Positions 42,726 to 54,771 of a DNA stretch of 64,000 nucleotides are shown one piece after another. The position numbers and the translations under genes are program-made. Source of the DNA: Auanema rhodensis (Eukaryota > Nematoda > Chromadorea > Rhabditida > Rhabditidae); contig OZ059898.1 in the NCBI GenBank assembly GCA_964057225.1, forward strand, positions 18,949,267 through 19,013,266, given 5' to 3'. The notes beneath the pieces are model-generated. The model was not told where the DNA came from. It ran no database searches and saw only the letters and a list, made by a program, of their open reading frames with translations. Within the stretch, counting starts at the first letter, position 1, and each line of letters begins with the position of its first letter.

Positions 42726-43429
42726 GCGGTTTTCAAAATTAGATTCCCCATGTCCATATTAGTCTAAAAACAGATTTTTATTGATATTGGTTCATGGTAA
42801 CCATGTCTTTGAAATTTACGTGAACTTTAATTCATGCTAATTAAATGTACACGTGATGTGCACTTGGTATGTAACTCGCATCACGTGAAAGATAAAGAGA
42901 TGCGGTGTTCAAAATTAGATTCCCCATGTCCATATTAGTCGAAAAACAAATTTTTATTGATATTGGTGCATGGTAACCATGACTTTGAAATTTACGTGAA
43001 CTTTAATTTATGCTAATTAAATGTACACGTGATGTGCACTTGGTATGTAACTCGCTTCACGTGAAAGATAAAGAGATGCGGTTTTCAAAATTAGATTCCC
43101 CATGTCCATATTAGTCTAAAAACAGATTTTTATTGATATTGGTTCATGGTAACCATGTCTTTGAAATTTACGTGAACTTTAATTCATGCTAATTAAATGT
43201 ACACGTGATGTGCACTTGGTATGTAACTCGCATCACGTGAAAGATAAAGAGATGCGGTGTTCAAAATTAGATTCCCCATGTCCATATTAGTCGAAAAACA
43301 AATTTTTATTGATATTGGTGCATGGTAACCATGACTTTGAAATTTACGTGAACTTTAATTTATGCTAATTAAATGTACACGTGATGTGCACTTGGTATGT
43401 AACTCGCTTCACGTGAAAGATAAAGAGAT
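42726..43429. repeat. Apparently perfect 352-bp dimer duplication
   Basis: Segments 42,726-43,077 and 43,078-43,429 look identical by eye, including the private change ctcgcatcacgtg where all other monomers have ctcgcttcacgtg. Each is two monomers: one with agattttta/ttcatgc, one with gtcgaaaaac/ggtgcatgg. Super-repeat copy 1 has one copy at 28,126-28,477 without the change. It is among the youngest events in the window. Confidence 0.9.
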
Positions 43430-45714
43430 GCGGTTTTCAAAATTAGATTCCCCATGTCCATATTAGTCTCAAAACAAATTTTTATTGATATTGGTTCATG
43501 GTAACCATGTCTTTGAAATTTACGTGAACTTTAATTTATGCTAATTAAATGTACACGTGATGTGCACTTGGTATGTAACTCGCTTCACGTGAAAGATAAA
43601 GAGATGCGGTGTTCAAAATTAGATTCCCCATGTCCATATTAGTCGAAAAACAAATTTTTATTGATATTGGTGCATGGTAACCATGACTTTGAAATTTACG
43701 TGAACTTTAATTTATGCTAATTAAATGTACACGTGATGTGCACTTGGTATGTAACTCGCTTCACGTGAAAGATAAAGAGATGCGGTGTTCAAAATTAGAT
43801 TCCCCATGTCCATATCAGTCTAAAAACAGATCTTTATTGATATTGGTTCATGGTAACCATGACTTTGAAATTTACGTGAACTTTAATTTATGCTAATTAA
43901 ATGTACACGTGATGTGCACTTGGTATGTAACTCGCTTCACGTGAAAGATAAAGAGATGCGGTTTTCAAAATTAGATTCCTCATGTCCATATTAGTCTAAA
44001 AACAGATCTTTATTGATATTGGTTCATGGTAACCATGTCTTTGAAAATTACGTGAACTTTAATTTATGCTAATTAAATGTACACGTGATGTGCACTTGGT
44101 ATGTAACTCGCTTCACGTGAAAGATAAAGAGATGCGGTTTTCAAAATTAGATTCCTCATGTCCATATTAGTCTAAAAACAAATTTTTATTGATATTGGTT
44201 CATGGTAACCATGTCTTTGAAAATTACGTGAACTTTAATTTATGCTAATTAAATGTACACGTGATGTGCACTTGGTATGTAACTCGCTTCACGTGAAAGA
44301 TAAAGAGATGCGGTTTTCGAAATTAGATTCCCCATGTCCATATTAGTCTAAAAACAAATTTTTATTGATATTGGTTCATGGTAACCATGACTTTGAAATT
44401 CACGTGAACTTTAATTTATGCTAATTAAATGTGCACGTGATGTGCACTTGGTATGTAACTCGCTTCACGTGAAAGATAAAGAGATGCGGTTTTCAAAATT
44501 AGATTCCCCATGTCCATATTAGTCTAAAAACAAATTTTTATTGATATTGGTTCATGGTAACCATGACTTTGAAATTTACGTGAACTTTAATTTATGCTAA
44601 TTAAATGTACACGTGATGTGGACTTGGTATGTAACTCGCTTCACGTGAAAGATAAAGAGATACGGTTTTCAAAATTAGATTCCCCATGTCCATATTAGTC
44701 TAATAACAAATTTTTATTGATATTGGTTCATGGTAACCATGTCTTTGAAATTTACGTGAACTTTAATTCATGCTAATTAAATGTACACGTGATGTGCACT
44801 TGGTATGTAACTCGCTTCACGTGAAAGATAAAGAGATGCGGTTGCAAAATTAGATTTCCCATGTCCATATTAGTCTAAAAACAAATTTTTATTGATATTG
44901 GTTCATGGTAACCATGTCTTTGAAATTTACGTGAACTTTAATTCATGCTAATTAAATGTACACGTGATGTGCACTTGGTATGTAACTCGCTTCACGTGAA
45001 AGATAAAGAGATGCGGTTGCAAAATTAGATTCCCCATGTCCATATTAGTCTAAAAACAAATTTTTATTGATATTGGTTCATGGTAACCATGACTTTGAAA
45101 TTTACGTGAACTTTAATTTATGCTAATTAAATGTACACGTGATGTGGACTTGGTATGTAACTCGCTTCACGTGAAAGATAAAGAGATGCGGTTGCAAAAT
45201 TAGATTCCCCATGTCCATATTAGTCTAAAAACAAATTTTTATTGATATTGGTTCATGGTAACCATGTCTTTGAAATTTACGTGAACTTTAATTCATGCTA
45301 ATTAAATGTACACGTGATGTGCACTTGGTATGTAACTCGCTTCACGTGAAAGATAAAGAGATGCGGTTGCAAAATTAGATTCCCCATGTCCATATTAGTC
45401 TAAAAACAAATTTTTATTGATATTGGTTCATGGTAACCATGACTTTGAAATTTACGTGAACTTTAATTTATGCTAATTAAATGTACACGTGATGTGGACT
45501 TGGTATGTAACTCGCTTCACGTGAAAGATAAAGAGATACGGTTTTCAAAATTAGATTCTCCATGTCCATATTAGTCTAAAAACAAATTTTTATTGATATT
45601 GGTTCATGGTAACCATGTCTTTGAAATTTACGTGAACTTTAATTTATGCTAATTAAATGTACACGTGATGTGCACTTGGTATGTAACTCGCTTCACGTGA
45701 AAGATAAAGAGATG

Positions 45715-48700
45715 AGGTTCTCAAAATTAGATTCCCCATGTCCATATTAGTCTAAAAACAAATTTTTATTGTTATTGGTGCATGGTAACCATGACTTTGA
45801 AATTTACGTGAACTTTAATTTATGCTAATTAAATGTACACGTGATGTGCACTTGGTATGTAACTCGCTTCACGTGAAAGATAAAGAGATGCGGTTTTCAA
45901 AATTAGATTCCCCATGTCCATATTAGTCTAAAAACAAATTTTTATTGATATTGGTTCATGGTAACCATGACTTTGAAATTTACGTGAACTTTAATTTATG
46001 CTAATTAAATGTACACGTGATGTGCACTTGGTATGTAACTCGCTTCACGTGAAAGATGAAATGATGAGGTTTTCAAAATTAGATTCCCCATGTCCATATT
46101 AGTCTAAAAACAAATTTTTATTGATATTGGTGCATGGTAACCATGACTTTGAAATTTACGTGAACTTTAATTTATGCTAATTAAATGTACACGTGATGTG
46201 CACTTGGTATGTAACTCGCTTCACGTGAAAGAGAAAGAGATGCGGTTTTCAAAATTAGATTCCCCATGTCCATATTAGTCTAAAAACAAATTTTTATTGA
46301 TATTGGTTCATGGTAACCATGTCTTTGAAATTTACGTGAACTTTAATTTATGCTAATTAAATGTACACGTGATGTGCACTTGGTATGTAACTCGCTTCAC
46401 GTGAAAGATAAAGAGATGCGGTTTTCAAAATTAGATTCCTCATGTCCATATTAGTCTAAAAACAAATTTTTATTGATATTGGTTCATGGTAACCATGACT
46501 TTGAAATTTACGTGAACTTTAATTTATGCTAATTAAATGTACACGTGATGTGCACTTGGTATGTAACTCGCTTCACGTGAAAGATAAAGAGATGCGGTTT
46601 TCAAAATTAGATTCCTCATGTCCATATTAGTCTAAAAACAAATTTTTATTGATATTGGTTCATGGTAACCATGACTTTGAAATTTACGTGAACTTTAATT
46701 TATGCTAATTAAATATACACGTGATGTGCACTTGGTATGTAACTCGCTTCACGTGAAAGATAAAGAGATGAGGTTTTCAAAATTAGATTCCCCATGTCCA
46801 TATTAGTCTAAAAACAAATTTTTATTGATATTGGTTCATGGTAACCATGACTTTGAAATTTACGTGAACTTTAATTTATGCTAATTAAATGTACACGTGA
46901 TGGGCACTTGGTATGTAACTCGCTTCACGTGAAAGATAAAGAGATGCGGTTTTCAAAATTAGATTCCCCATGTCCATATCAGTCTAAAAACAGATCTTTA
47001 TTGATATTGGTTCATGGTAACCATGACTTTGAAATTTACGTGAACTTTAATTTATGCTAATTAAATGTACACGTGATGTGCACTTGGTATGTAACTCGCT
47101 TCACGTGAAAGATAAAGAGATGAGGTTTTCAAAATTAGATTCCCCATGTCCATATTAGTCTAAAAACAAATTTTTATTGATATTGGTTCATGGTAACCAT
47201 GTCTTTGAAAATTACGTGAACTTTAATTTATGCTAATTAAATGTACACGTGATGTGCACTTGGTATGTAACTCGCTTCACGTGAAAGATAAAGAGATGCG
47301 GTTTTCGAAATTAGATTCCCCATGTCCATATTAGTCTAAAAACAAATTTTTATTGATATTGGTTCATGGTAACCATGACTTTGAAATTCACGTGAACTTT
47401 AATTTATGCTAATTAAATGTACACGTGATGTGCACTTGGTATGTAACTCGCTTCACGTGAAAGATAAAGAGATGCGGTTTTCAAAATTAGATTCCTCATG
47501 TCCATATTAGTCTAAAAACAAATTTTTATTGATATTGGTTCATGGTAACCATGTCTTTGAAAATTACGTGAACTTTAATTTATGCTAATTAAATGTACAC
47601 GTGATGTGCACTTGGTATGTAACTCGCTTCACGTGAAAGATAAAGAGATGCGGTTTTCGAAATTAGATTCCCCATGTCCATATTAGTCTAAAAACAAATT
47701 TTTATTGATATTGGTTCATGGTAACCATGTCTTTGAAAATTACGTGAACTTTAATTTATGCTAATTAAATGTACACGTGATGTGCACTTGGTATGTAACT
47801 CGCTTCACGTGAAAGATAAAGAGATGAGGTTTTCAAAATTAGATTCCCCATGTCCATATTAGTCTAAAAACAAATTTTTATTGATATTGGTTCATGGTAA
47901 CCATGACTTTGAAATTTACGTGAACTTTAATTTATGCTAATTAAATGTACACGTGATGTGCACTTGGTATGTAACTCGCTTCACGTGAAAGATAAAGAGA
48001 TGCGGTTTTCAAAATTAGATTCCTCATGTCCATATTAGTTTAAAAACAAATTTTTATTGATATTGGTTCATGGTAACCATGTCTTTGAAAATTACGTGAA
48101 CTTTAATTTATGCTAATTAAATGTACACGTGATGTGCACTTGGTATGTAACTCGCTTCACGTGAAAGATAAAGAGATGCGGTTTTCGAAATTAGATTCCC
48201 CATGTCCATATTAGTCTAAAAACAAATTTTTATTGATATTGGTTCATGGTAACCATGACTTTGAAATTCACGTGAACTTTAATTTATGCTAATTAAATGT
48301 ACACGTGATGTGCACTTGGTATGTAACTCGCTTCACGTGAAAGATAAAGAGATGCGGTTTTCAAAATTAGATTCCTCATGTCCATATTAGTCTAAAAACA
48401 AATTTTTATTGATATTGGTTCATGGTAACCATGTCTTTGAAAATTACGTGAACTTTAATTTATGCTAATTAAATGTACACGTGATGTGCACTTGGTATGT
48501 AACTCGCTTCACGTGAAAGATAAAGAGATGCGGTTTTCGAAATTAGATTCCCCATGTCCATATTAGTCTAAAAACAAATTTTTATTGATATTGGTTCATG
48601 GTAACCATGTCTTTGAAAATTACGTGAACTTTAATTTATGCTAATTAAATGTACACGTGATGTGCACTTGGTATGTAACTCGCTTCACGTGAAAGATAAA

Positions 48701-50820
48701 GAGATGAGGTTTTCAAAATTAGATTCCCCATGTCCATATTAGTCTAAAAACAAATTTTTATTGATATTGGTGCATGGTAACCATGACTTTGAAATTTACG
48801 TGAACTTTAATTTATGCTAATTAAATGTACACGTGATGTGCACTTGGTATGTAACTCGCTTCACGTGAAAGATAAAGAGATGCGGTTTTCAAAATTAGAT
48901 TTCCCATGTCCATATTAGTCTAAAAACAAATTTTTATTGATATTGGTTCATGGTAACCATGACTTTGAAATTTACGTGAACTTTAATTTATGCTAATTAA
49001 ATGTACACGTGATGTGCACTTGGTATGTAACTCGCTTCACGTGAAAGATGAAATGATGAGGTTTTCAAAATTAGATTCCCCATGTCCATATTAGTCTAAA
49101 AACAAATTTTTATTGATATTGGTGCATGGTAACCATGACTTTGAAATTTACGTGAACTTTAATTTATGCTAATTAAATGTACACGTGATGTGCACTTGGT
49201 ATGTAACTCGCTTCACGTGAAAGAGAAAGAGATGCGGTTTTCAAAATTAGATTCCCCATGTCCATATTAGTCTAAAAACAAATTTTTATTGATATTGGTT
49301 CATGGTAACCATGTCTTTGAAATTTACGTGAACTTTAATTTATGCTAATTAAATGTACACGTGATGTGCACTTGGTATGTAACTCGCTTCACGTGAAAGA
49401 TAAAGAGATGTGGTTTTCAAAATTAGATTCCCCATGTCCATATTAGTCTAAAAACAAATTTTTATTGATATTGGTTCATGGTAACCATGACTTTGAAATT
49501 TACGTGAACTTTAATTTATGCTAATTAAATGTACACGTGATGTGCACTTGGTATGTAACTCGCTTCACGTGAAAGATAAAAAGATGAGGTTTTCAAAATT
49601 AGATTCCCCATGTCCATATTAGTCTAAAAACAAATTTTTATTGATATTGGTTCATGGTAACCATGTCTTTGAAAATTACGTGAACTTTAATTTATGCTAA
49701 TTAAATGTACACGTGATGTGCACTTGGTATGTAACTCGCTTCACGTGAAAGATAAAGAGATGAGGTTTTCAAAATTAGATTCCCCATGTCCATATTAGTC
49801 TAAAAACAAATTTTTATTGATATTGGTTCATGGTAACCATGACTTTGAAATTTACGTGAACTTTAATTTATGCTAATTAAATGTACACGTGATGGGCACT
49901 TGGTATGTAACTCGCTTCACGTGAAAGATAAAGAGATGCGGTTTTCAAAATTAGATTCCCCATGTCCATATCAGTCTAAAAACAGATCTTTATTGATATT
50001 GGTTCATGGTAACCATGACTTTGAAATTTACGTGAACTTTAATTTATGCTAATTAAATGTACACGTGATGTGCACTTGGTATGTAACTCGCTTCACGTGA
50101 AAGATAAAGAGATGCGGTTTTCAAAATTAGATTCCTCATGTCCATATTAGTCTAAAAACAAATTTTTATTGATATTGGTTCATGGTAACCATGTCTTTGA
50201 AAATTACGTGAACTTTAATTTATGCTAATTAAATGTACACGTGATGTGCACTTGGTATGTAACTCGCTTCACGTGAAAGATAAAGAGATGCGGTTTTCGA
50301 AATTAGATTCCCCATGTCCATATTAGTCTAAAAACAAATTTTTATTGATATTGGTTCATGGTAACCATGACTTTGAAATTCACGTGAACTTTAATTTATG
50401 CTAATTAAATGTACACGTGATGTGCACTTGGTATGTAACTCGCTTCACGTGAAAGATAAAGAGATGCGGTTTTCAAAATTAGATTCCTCATGTCCATATT
50501 AGTCTAAAAACAAATTTTTATTGATATTGGTTCATGGTAACCATGTCTTTGAAAATTACGTGAACTTTAATTTATGCTAATTAAATGTACACGTGATGTG
50601 CACTTGGTATGTAACTCGCTTCACGTGAAAGATAAAGAGATGCGGTTTTCGAAATTAGATTCCCCATGTCCATATTAGTCTAAAAACAAATTTTTATTGA
50701 TATTGGTTCATGGTAACCATGTCTTTGAAAATTACGTGAACTTTAATTTATGCTAATTAAATGTACACGTGATGTGCACTTGGTATGTAACTCGCTTCAC
50801 GTGAAAGATAAAAAGATGCG
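45715..50820. repeat. 17-monomer (about 2,991-bp) repeated segment
   Basis: The series 45,715-47,820 reappears at 48,706-50,810: aaagatgaaatg (46,053 and 49,044), gagaaagagatg, gatgggcac (46,901 and 49,892), atatcag, gaaaattacg, attcacgtg. Differences near 46,420-46,770 and 49,410-49,760 (cctcatg against gatgtgg or aaaaagatgagg monomers) show local replacement. Super-repeat copy 1 lacks the second unit and has a 16-mer unit there instead. Confidence 0.8.
47122..48880. repeat. 5-monomer (880-bp) tandem pair
   Basis: The order gaaaattacg, cgaaattag with attcacgtg, cctcatg/gaaaattacg, cgaaattag/gaaaattacg, gatgagg repeats 880 bp apart (gttttcgaaa at 47,301 and 48,181). The copies differ at a few bases such as tagtctaaaa/tagtttaaaa and ggttcatgg/ggtgcatgg. 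Confidence 0.8.
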
Positions 50821-53642
50821 GTTTTCGAAATTAGATTCCCCATGTCCATATTAGTCTAAAAACAAATTTTTATTGATATTGGTGCATGGTAACCATGTCT
50901 TTGAAATTTACGTGAACTTTAATTTATGCTAATTAAATGTACACGTGATGTGCACTTGGTATGTAACTCGCTTCACGTGAAAGATAAAGAGATGCGGTTT
51001 TCAAAATTAGATTCCCCATGTCCATATTAGTCTAAAAACAAATTTTTATTGATATTGGTGCATGGTAACTATGACTTTGAAATTTACGTGAACTTTAATT
51101 TATGCTAATTAAATGTACACGTGATGTGCACTTGGTATGTAACTCGCTTCACGTGAAAGATAAAGAGATGCGGTTTTCAAAATTAGATTCCTCATGTCCA
51201 TATTAGTCTAAAAACAAATTTATATTGATATTGGTTCATGGTAACCATGTCTTTGAAAATTACGTGAACTTTAATTTATGCTAATTAAATGTACACGTGA
51301 TGTGCACTTGGTATGTAACTCGCTTCACGTAAAAGATAAAGAGATGCGGTTTTCGAAATTGGATTCCCCATGTCCATATTAGTCTAAAAACAAATTTTTA
51401 TTGATATTGGTTCATGGTAACCATGACTTTGAAATTTACGTGAACTTTAATTTATGCTAATTAAATGTACACGTGATGTGCAATTGGTATGTAACTCGCT
51501 TCACGTGAAAGATAAAGAGATGCCGTTTTCGAAATTAGATTTCCCATGTCCATATTAGTCTCAAAACAAATTTTTATTGATATTGGTTCATGGTAACCAT
51601 GTCTTTGAAATTTACGTGAACTTTAATTTATGCTAATTAAATGTACACGTGATGTGCACTTGGTATGTAACTCGCTTCACGTGAAAGATAAAGAGATGAG
51701 GTTTTCAAAATTAGATTCCCCATGTCCATATTAGTCTAAAATCAAATTTTTATTGATATTGGTTCATGGTAACCATGTCTTTGAAATTTACGTGAACTTT
51801 AATTTATGCTAATTAAATGTACACGTGATGTGCACTTGGTATGTAACTCGCTTCACGTGAAAGATAAAGAGATGCGGTTTTCAAAATTAGATTCCCCATG
51901 TCCATATTAGTCTAAAAACAAATTTTTATTGATATTGGTTCATGGTAACCATGTCTTTGAAATTTACGTGAACTTTAATTTAATCTAATTAAATGTACAC
52001 GTGATGTGCACTTGGTATGTAACTCGCTTCACGTGAAAGATAAAGAGATGCGGTTTTCAAAATTAGATTCCCTATGTCCATATTAGTCTAAAAACAAATT
52101 TTTATTGATATTGGTGCATGGTAACCATGACTTTGAAATTTACGTGAACTTTAATTTATGCTAATTAAATGTACACGTGATGTGCACTTGGTATGTAACT
52201 CGCTTCACGTGAAAGATAAAGAGATGCGGTTTTCAAAATTAGATTCCCCATGTCCATATTAGTCTAAAAACAAATTTTTATTGATATTGGTTCATGGTAA
52301 CCATGTCTTTGAAATTTACGTGAACTTTAATTTATGCTAATTAAATGTACACGTGATGTGCACTTGGTATGTAACTCGCTTCACGTGAAAGATAAAGAGA
52401 TGCGGTTTTCAAAATTAGATTCCCCATGTCCATATTAGTCTAAAAACAAATTTTTATTGATATTGGTTCATGGTAACCATGTCTTTGAAATTTACGTGAA
52501 CTTTAATTTATGCTAATTAAATGTACACGTGATGTGCACTTGGTATGTAACTCGCTTCACGTGAAAGATAAAGAGATGCGGTTTTCAAAATTAGATTCCC
52601 CATGTCCATATTAGTCTAAAAACAAATTTTTATTGATATTGGTTCATGGTAACCATGACTTTGAAATTTACGTGAACTTTAATTTATGCTAATTAAATGT
52701 ACACGTGATGTGCACTTGGTATGTAACTCGCTTCACGTGAAAGATAAAAAGATGAGGTTTTCAAAATTAGATTCCCCATGTCCATATTAGTCTAAAAACA
52801 AATTTTTATTGATATTGGTTCATGGTAACCATGTCTTTGAAAATTACGTGAACTTTAATTTATGCTAATTAAATGTACACGTGATGTGCACTTGGTATGT
52901 AACTCGCTTCACGTGAAAGATAAAGAGATGCGGTTTTCGAAATTGGATTCCCCATGTCCATATTAGTCTAAAAACAAATTTTTATTGATATTGGTTCATG
53001 GTAACCATGACTTTGAAATTTACGTGAACTTTAATTTATGCTAATTAAATGTACACGTGATGTGCACTTGGTATGTAACTCGCTTCACGTGAAAGATAAA
53101 GAGATGCGGTTTTCAAAATTAGATTCCCTATGTCCATATTAGTCTAAAAACAAATTTTTATTGATATTGGTGCATGGTAACCATGACTTTGAAATTTACG
53201 TGAACTTTAATTTATGCTAATTAAATGTACACGTGATGTGCACTTGGTATGTAACTCGCTTCACGTGAAAGATAAAGAGATGCGGTTTTCAAAATTAGAT
53301 TCCCTATGTCCATATTAGTCTAAAAACAAATTTTTATTGATATTGGTGCATGGTAACCATGACTTTGAAATTTACGTGAACTTTAATTTATGCTAATTAA
53401 ATGTACACGTGATGTGCAAATGGTATGTAACTCGCTTCACGTGAAAGATAAAGAGATGCCGTTTTCGAAATTAGATTCCCCATGTCCATATTAGTCTCAA
53501 AACAAATTTTTATTGATATTGGTTCATGGTAACCATGTCTTTGAAATTTACGTGAACTTTAATTTATGCTAATTAAATGTACACGTGATGTGCACTTGGT
53601 ATGTAACTCGCTTCACGTGAAAGATAAAGAGATGAGGTTTTC

Positions 53643-53735
53643 AAAATTAGATTCCCCATGTCCATATTAGTCTAAAAACAAATTTTTATTGATATTGGTT
53701 CATGGTAACCATGACTTTGAAATTTACGTGAACTT
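53643..53735. repeat. Last A monomer, truncated to 93 bp
   Basis: Normal from aaaattagattcccc through CATGGTAACCATGactttgaaatttacgtgaactt, then breaks inside the central dyad, just after its left ACGTGAACTT part. The right arm and two of the three ACGTGA motifs are lost. No family A sequence is seen downstream. Confidence 0.92.
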
Positions 53736-53744
53736 CTATCTTAT
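53736..53744. other. 9-bp junction filler between arrays A and B
   Basis: ctatcttat matches neither monomer at this place: A would continue taatttatg, and B would have ...aaaaa before catctac. Short filler of this kind is typical of end-joining repair. The exact edges could shift by a base or two by chance match. Confidence 0.7.
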
Positions 53745-54069
53745 CATCTACTTTTTGCTAAATTATTTTGAAATTTTTCGTGTGAAAATGTGAGTGTACA
53801 TGGAAACTCAACATACACTAATGCATCATTTTTCAAACGATCATAACTAATTTTTGTATTAAGCGTTTCTCAATGTAGTATAGTGCATTCGATGCGGATT
53901 TTTAAGCTGCGTCGATCTGTGTTATCAGATTTGCGCTAGCTTAAAAATGCACCGAGATATCAACTGATATAAGTTCACACTTATATCCTCGATTTTCACC
54001 CTGAAGAATTAATTTTTTCGTTGAAAAACATTGTCCATCGTGTTTGCCTTGAAAAAAGGAATCACAAAA
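53745..54069. repeat. First B unit, 325 bp, with two internal deletions
   Basis: Compared with the next units it lacks aaaaaatttt after gaaatttttcg (10 bp) and tttttggaagcaatgt (16 bp), and has gtgaaaatg for gtcaaaatg, together 26 bp short. The second deletion removes most of the left arm of the ATGTTGAGT inverted repeat. From atcacaaaac and gaaaaacattg it resembles the twelfth unit of the HOR (58,984 and 63,197), so B enters in correct HOR phase. Confidence 0.85.
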
Positions 54070-54137
54070 CATCTACTTTTTGCTAAATTATCTTGAAATT
54101 TTTTGAAAAAATTTTTGTCAAAATGTTTTTGGAAGCA

Positions 54138-54165
54138 ATGTTGAGTGTACATGGAAACTCAACAT
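54138..54165. repeat. Inverted repeat with 9-bp arms in B unit
   Basis: ATGTTGAGT and ACTCAACAT are perfect reverse complements around a 10-nt spacer, gtacatggaa. It is conserved in every full unit I read and damaged only in the first one (53,745-54,069). Confidence 0.85.
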
Positions 54166-54249
54166 ACACTGATGCATCATTTTTCAAACGATCATAACTA
54201 ATTTTTGTATTAAGCGTTTCTCAATGTAGTATAGTGCATTCGATGCGGA

Positions 54250-54298
54250 TTTTTAAGCTGCGTCGATCTGTGTTATCAGATTTGCGCTAGCTTAAAAA
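54250..54298. repeat. 49-bp imperfect hairpin in B unit
   Basis: Outer arms TTTTTAAGCT and AGCTTAAAAA pair over 10 bp, followed by GCG with CGC (one unpaired T), a 3 x 3 internal loop, and ATCTG with CAGAT around tgttat. That gives about 18 pairs in 49 bases. The variants tagctttaaa (units at 55,825, 58,633, 60,037, 61,441, 62,845) and taacttaaaa (54,421 and 59,686) weaken the outer stem. It could extrude as a cruciform. No RNA product is implied. Confidence 0.8.
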
Positions 54299-54316
54299 TG
54301 CACCGAGATATCAACT

Positions 54317-54338
54317 GATATAAGTTCACACTTATATC
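54317..54338. repeat. Inverted repeat GATATAAG / CTTATATC in B unit
   Basis: Perfect 8-bp arms around ttcaca, unchanged in all units read. It lies 18 bp after the 49-bp hairpin, so the two could form side by side. Confidence 0.85.
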
Positions 54339-54449
54339 CTCGATTTTCACCCTGAAGAATTAATTTTTTCGTTGAATAACATTGTCCATCGTCTTTGCCT
54401 TGAAAAAAGGAATCACAAAACATCTACTTTTTGCTAAATTATTTTGAAA

Positions 54450-54461
54450 TTTTTCGAAAAA
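54450..54461. repeat. TTTTTCGAAAAA palindrome marking the C subtype of B
   Basis: Present in every second B unit (first at 53,745, then 54,421, 55,474, 56,176, 56,878 and on at 702 bp). The other units have ttttttgaaaaaa and lack the TTCGAA site. Units at 55,474, 56,176, 57,580, 60,388, 61,792 and 63,197 carry a second TTCGAA just upstream. The pattern predicts a 702-bp ladder with an enzyme cutting TTCGAA, if CpG methylation permits. Confidence 0.85.
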
Positions 54462-54771
54462 ATTTTTGTCAAAATGTTTTTGGAAGCAATGTTGAGTGTA
54501 CATGGAAACTCAACATACACTAATGCATCATTTTTCAAACGATCATAACTAATTTTTGTATTAAGCGTTTCTCAAAGTAGTATAGTGCATTCGATGTGGA
54601 TTTTTAAGCTGCGTCGATCTGTGTTATCAGATTTGCGCTAACTTAAAAATGCACCGAGATATCAACTGATATAAGTTCACACTTATATCCTCGATTTTCA
54701 CCCTGAAGAATTAATTTTTTCGTTGAATAACATTGTCCATCGTCTTTGCCTTGAAAAAAGGAATCTAAAAA

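Larger units (their letters stand above)
38506..53642. repeat. About 15.1-kb super-repeat, copy 2 (86 monomers)
   Basis: Tandem partner of 24,257-38,505. It begins with the same cctcatg/gaaaattacg monomer and keeps the same order. It is longer by five monomers: two near 39,913-40,967 (a 5-mer rearrangement), two in the dimer duplication at 42,726-43,429, and one in the region where the first 16-mer unit of copy 1 is replaced by a second 17-mer series. It ends next to the junction with array B. Confidence 0.87.
1..53735. repeat. Satellite array A, 175/176-bp monomer, about 305 copies
   Basis: A continuous head-to-tail array. The landmark aaaattagattcccc recurs every 175 or 176 bp, from position 1 to the last monomer start at 53,643; that span divided by 305 gives 175.9 bp. 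All copies run in the same direction, with no inversion, transposon or unique DNA between them. Most monomers are 176 bp. A 175-bp class has ggttgcaaaatt in place of ggttttcaaaatt, and this one-base loss is a convenient HOR marker. Other recurrent variants are ggtgttc, gaggtgagg, tctcaaaac, gtcgaaaaac, atatcag, cctcatg, gaaaattacg, attcacatg and ttaagttaatt. The length equals about one nucleosome plus linker, as in many centromeric satellites. I cannot match it to a named family. It could be centromeric, pericentromeric, subtelomeric or knob DNA. Confidence 0.98.
54070..54420. repeat. Reference 351-bp monomer of family B
   Basis: A full unit counted from catctac. In order: the poly-T/poly-A tract (T subtype, gaaattttttgaaaaaa), gtcaaaatgtttttggaag, an inverted repeat around gtacatggaa, aaacgatcataact, a 49-bp imperfect hairpin, a second hairpin, ttttcgttgaataac, and ccttgaaaaaagg. 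351 is divisible by 3, so a frame could in principle run through many units, yet every frame carries stop codons. Confidence 0.88.

Noticed and set aside
627-50052. Twenty-three near-identical 60-codon open reading frames on the + strand in array A, for example at 627-809 and 49,870-50,052
   Set aside because: Each spans just over one monomer and stays open only where the variant atatcag replaces atattag (a TAG stop) in frame. The 176-bp period shifts the frame at each unit. There is no conserved start context or longer frame. They are by-products of one monomer type and useful only as HOR markers.
160-54300. Common origin of A and B through shared gatgcgg(a)tttt and tctaaaaaca
   Set aside because: The two short matches are separated by about 40 bp in A and about 171 bp in B, so they are not collinear. 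No longer similarity was seen on either strand.
54380-54400. CENP-B box-like start (ttttcgttga...) in each B unit
   Set aside because: The first twelve positions resemble the mammalian box (TTCG and the A are present), but the essential CGGG part is absent, with a mismatched C position. A chance match in AT-rich DNA is likely.
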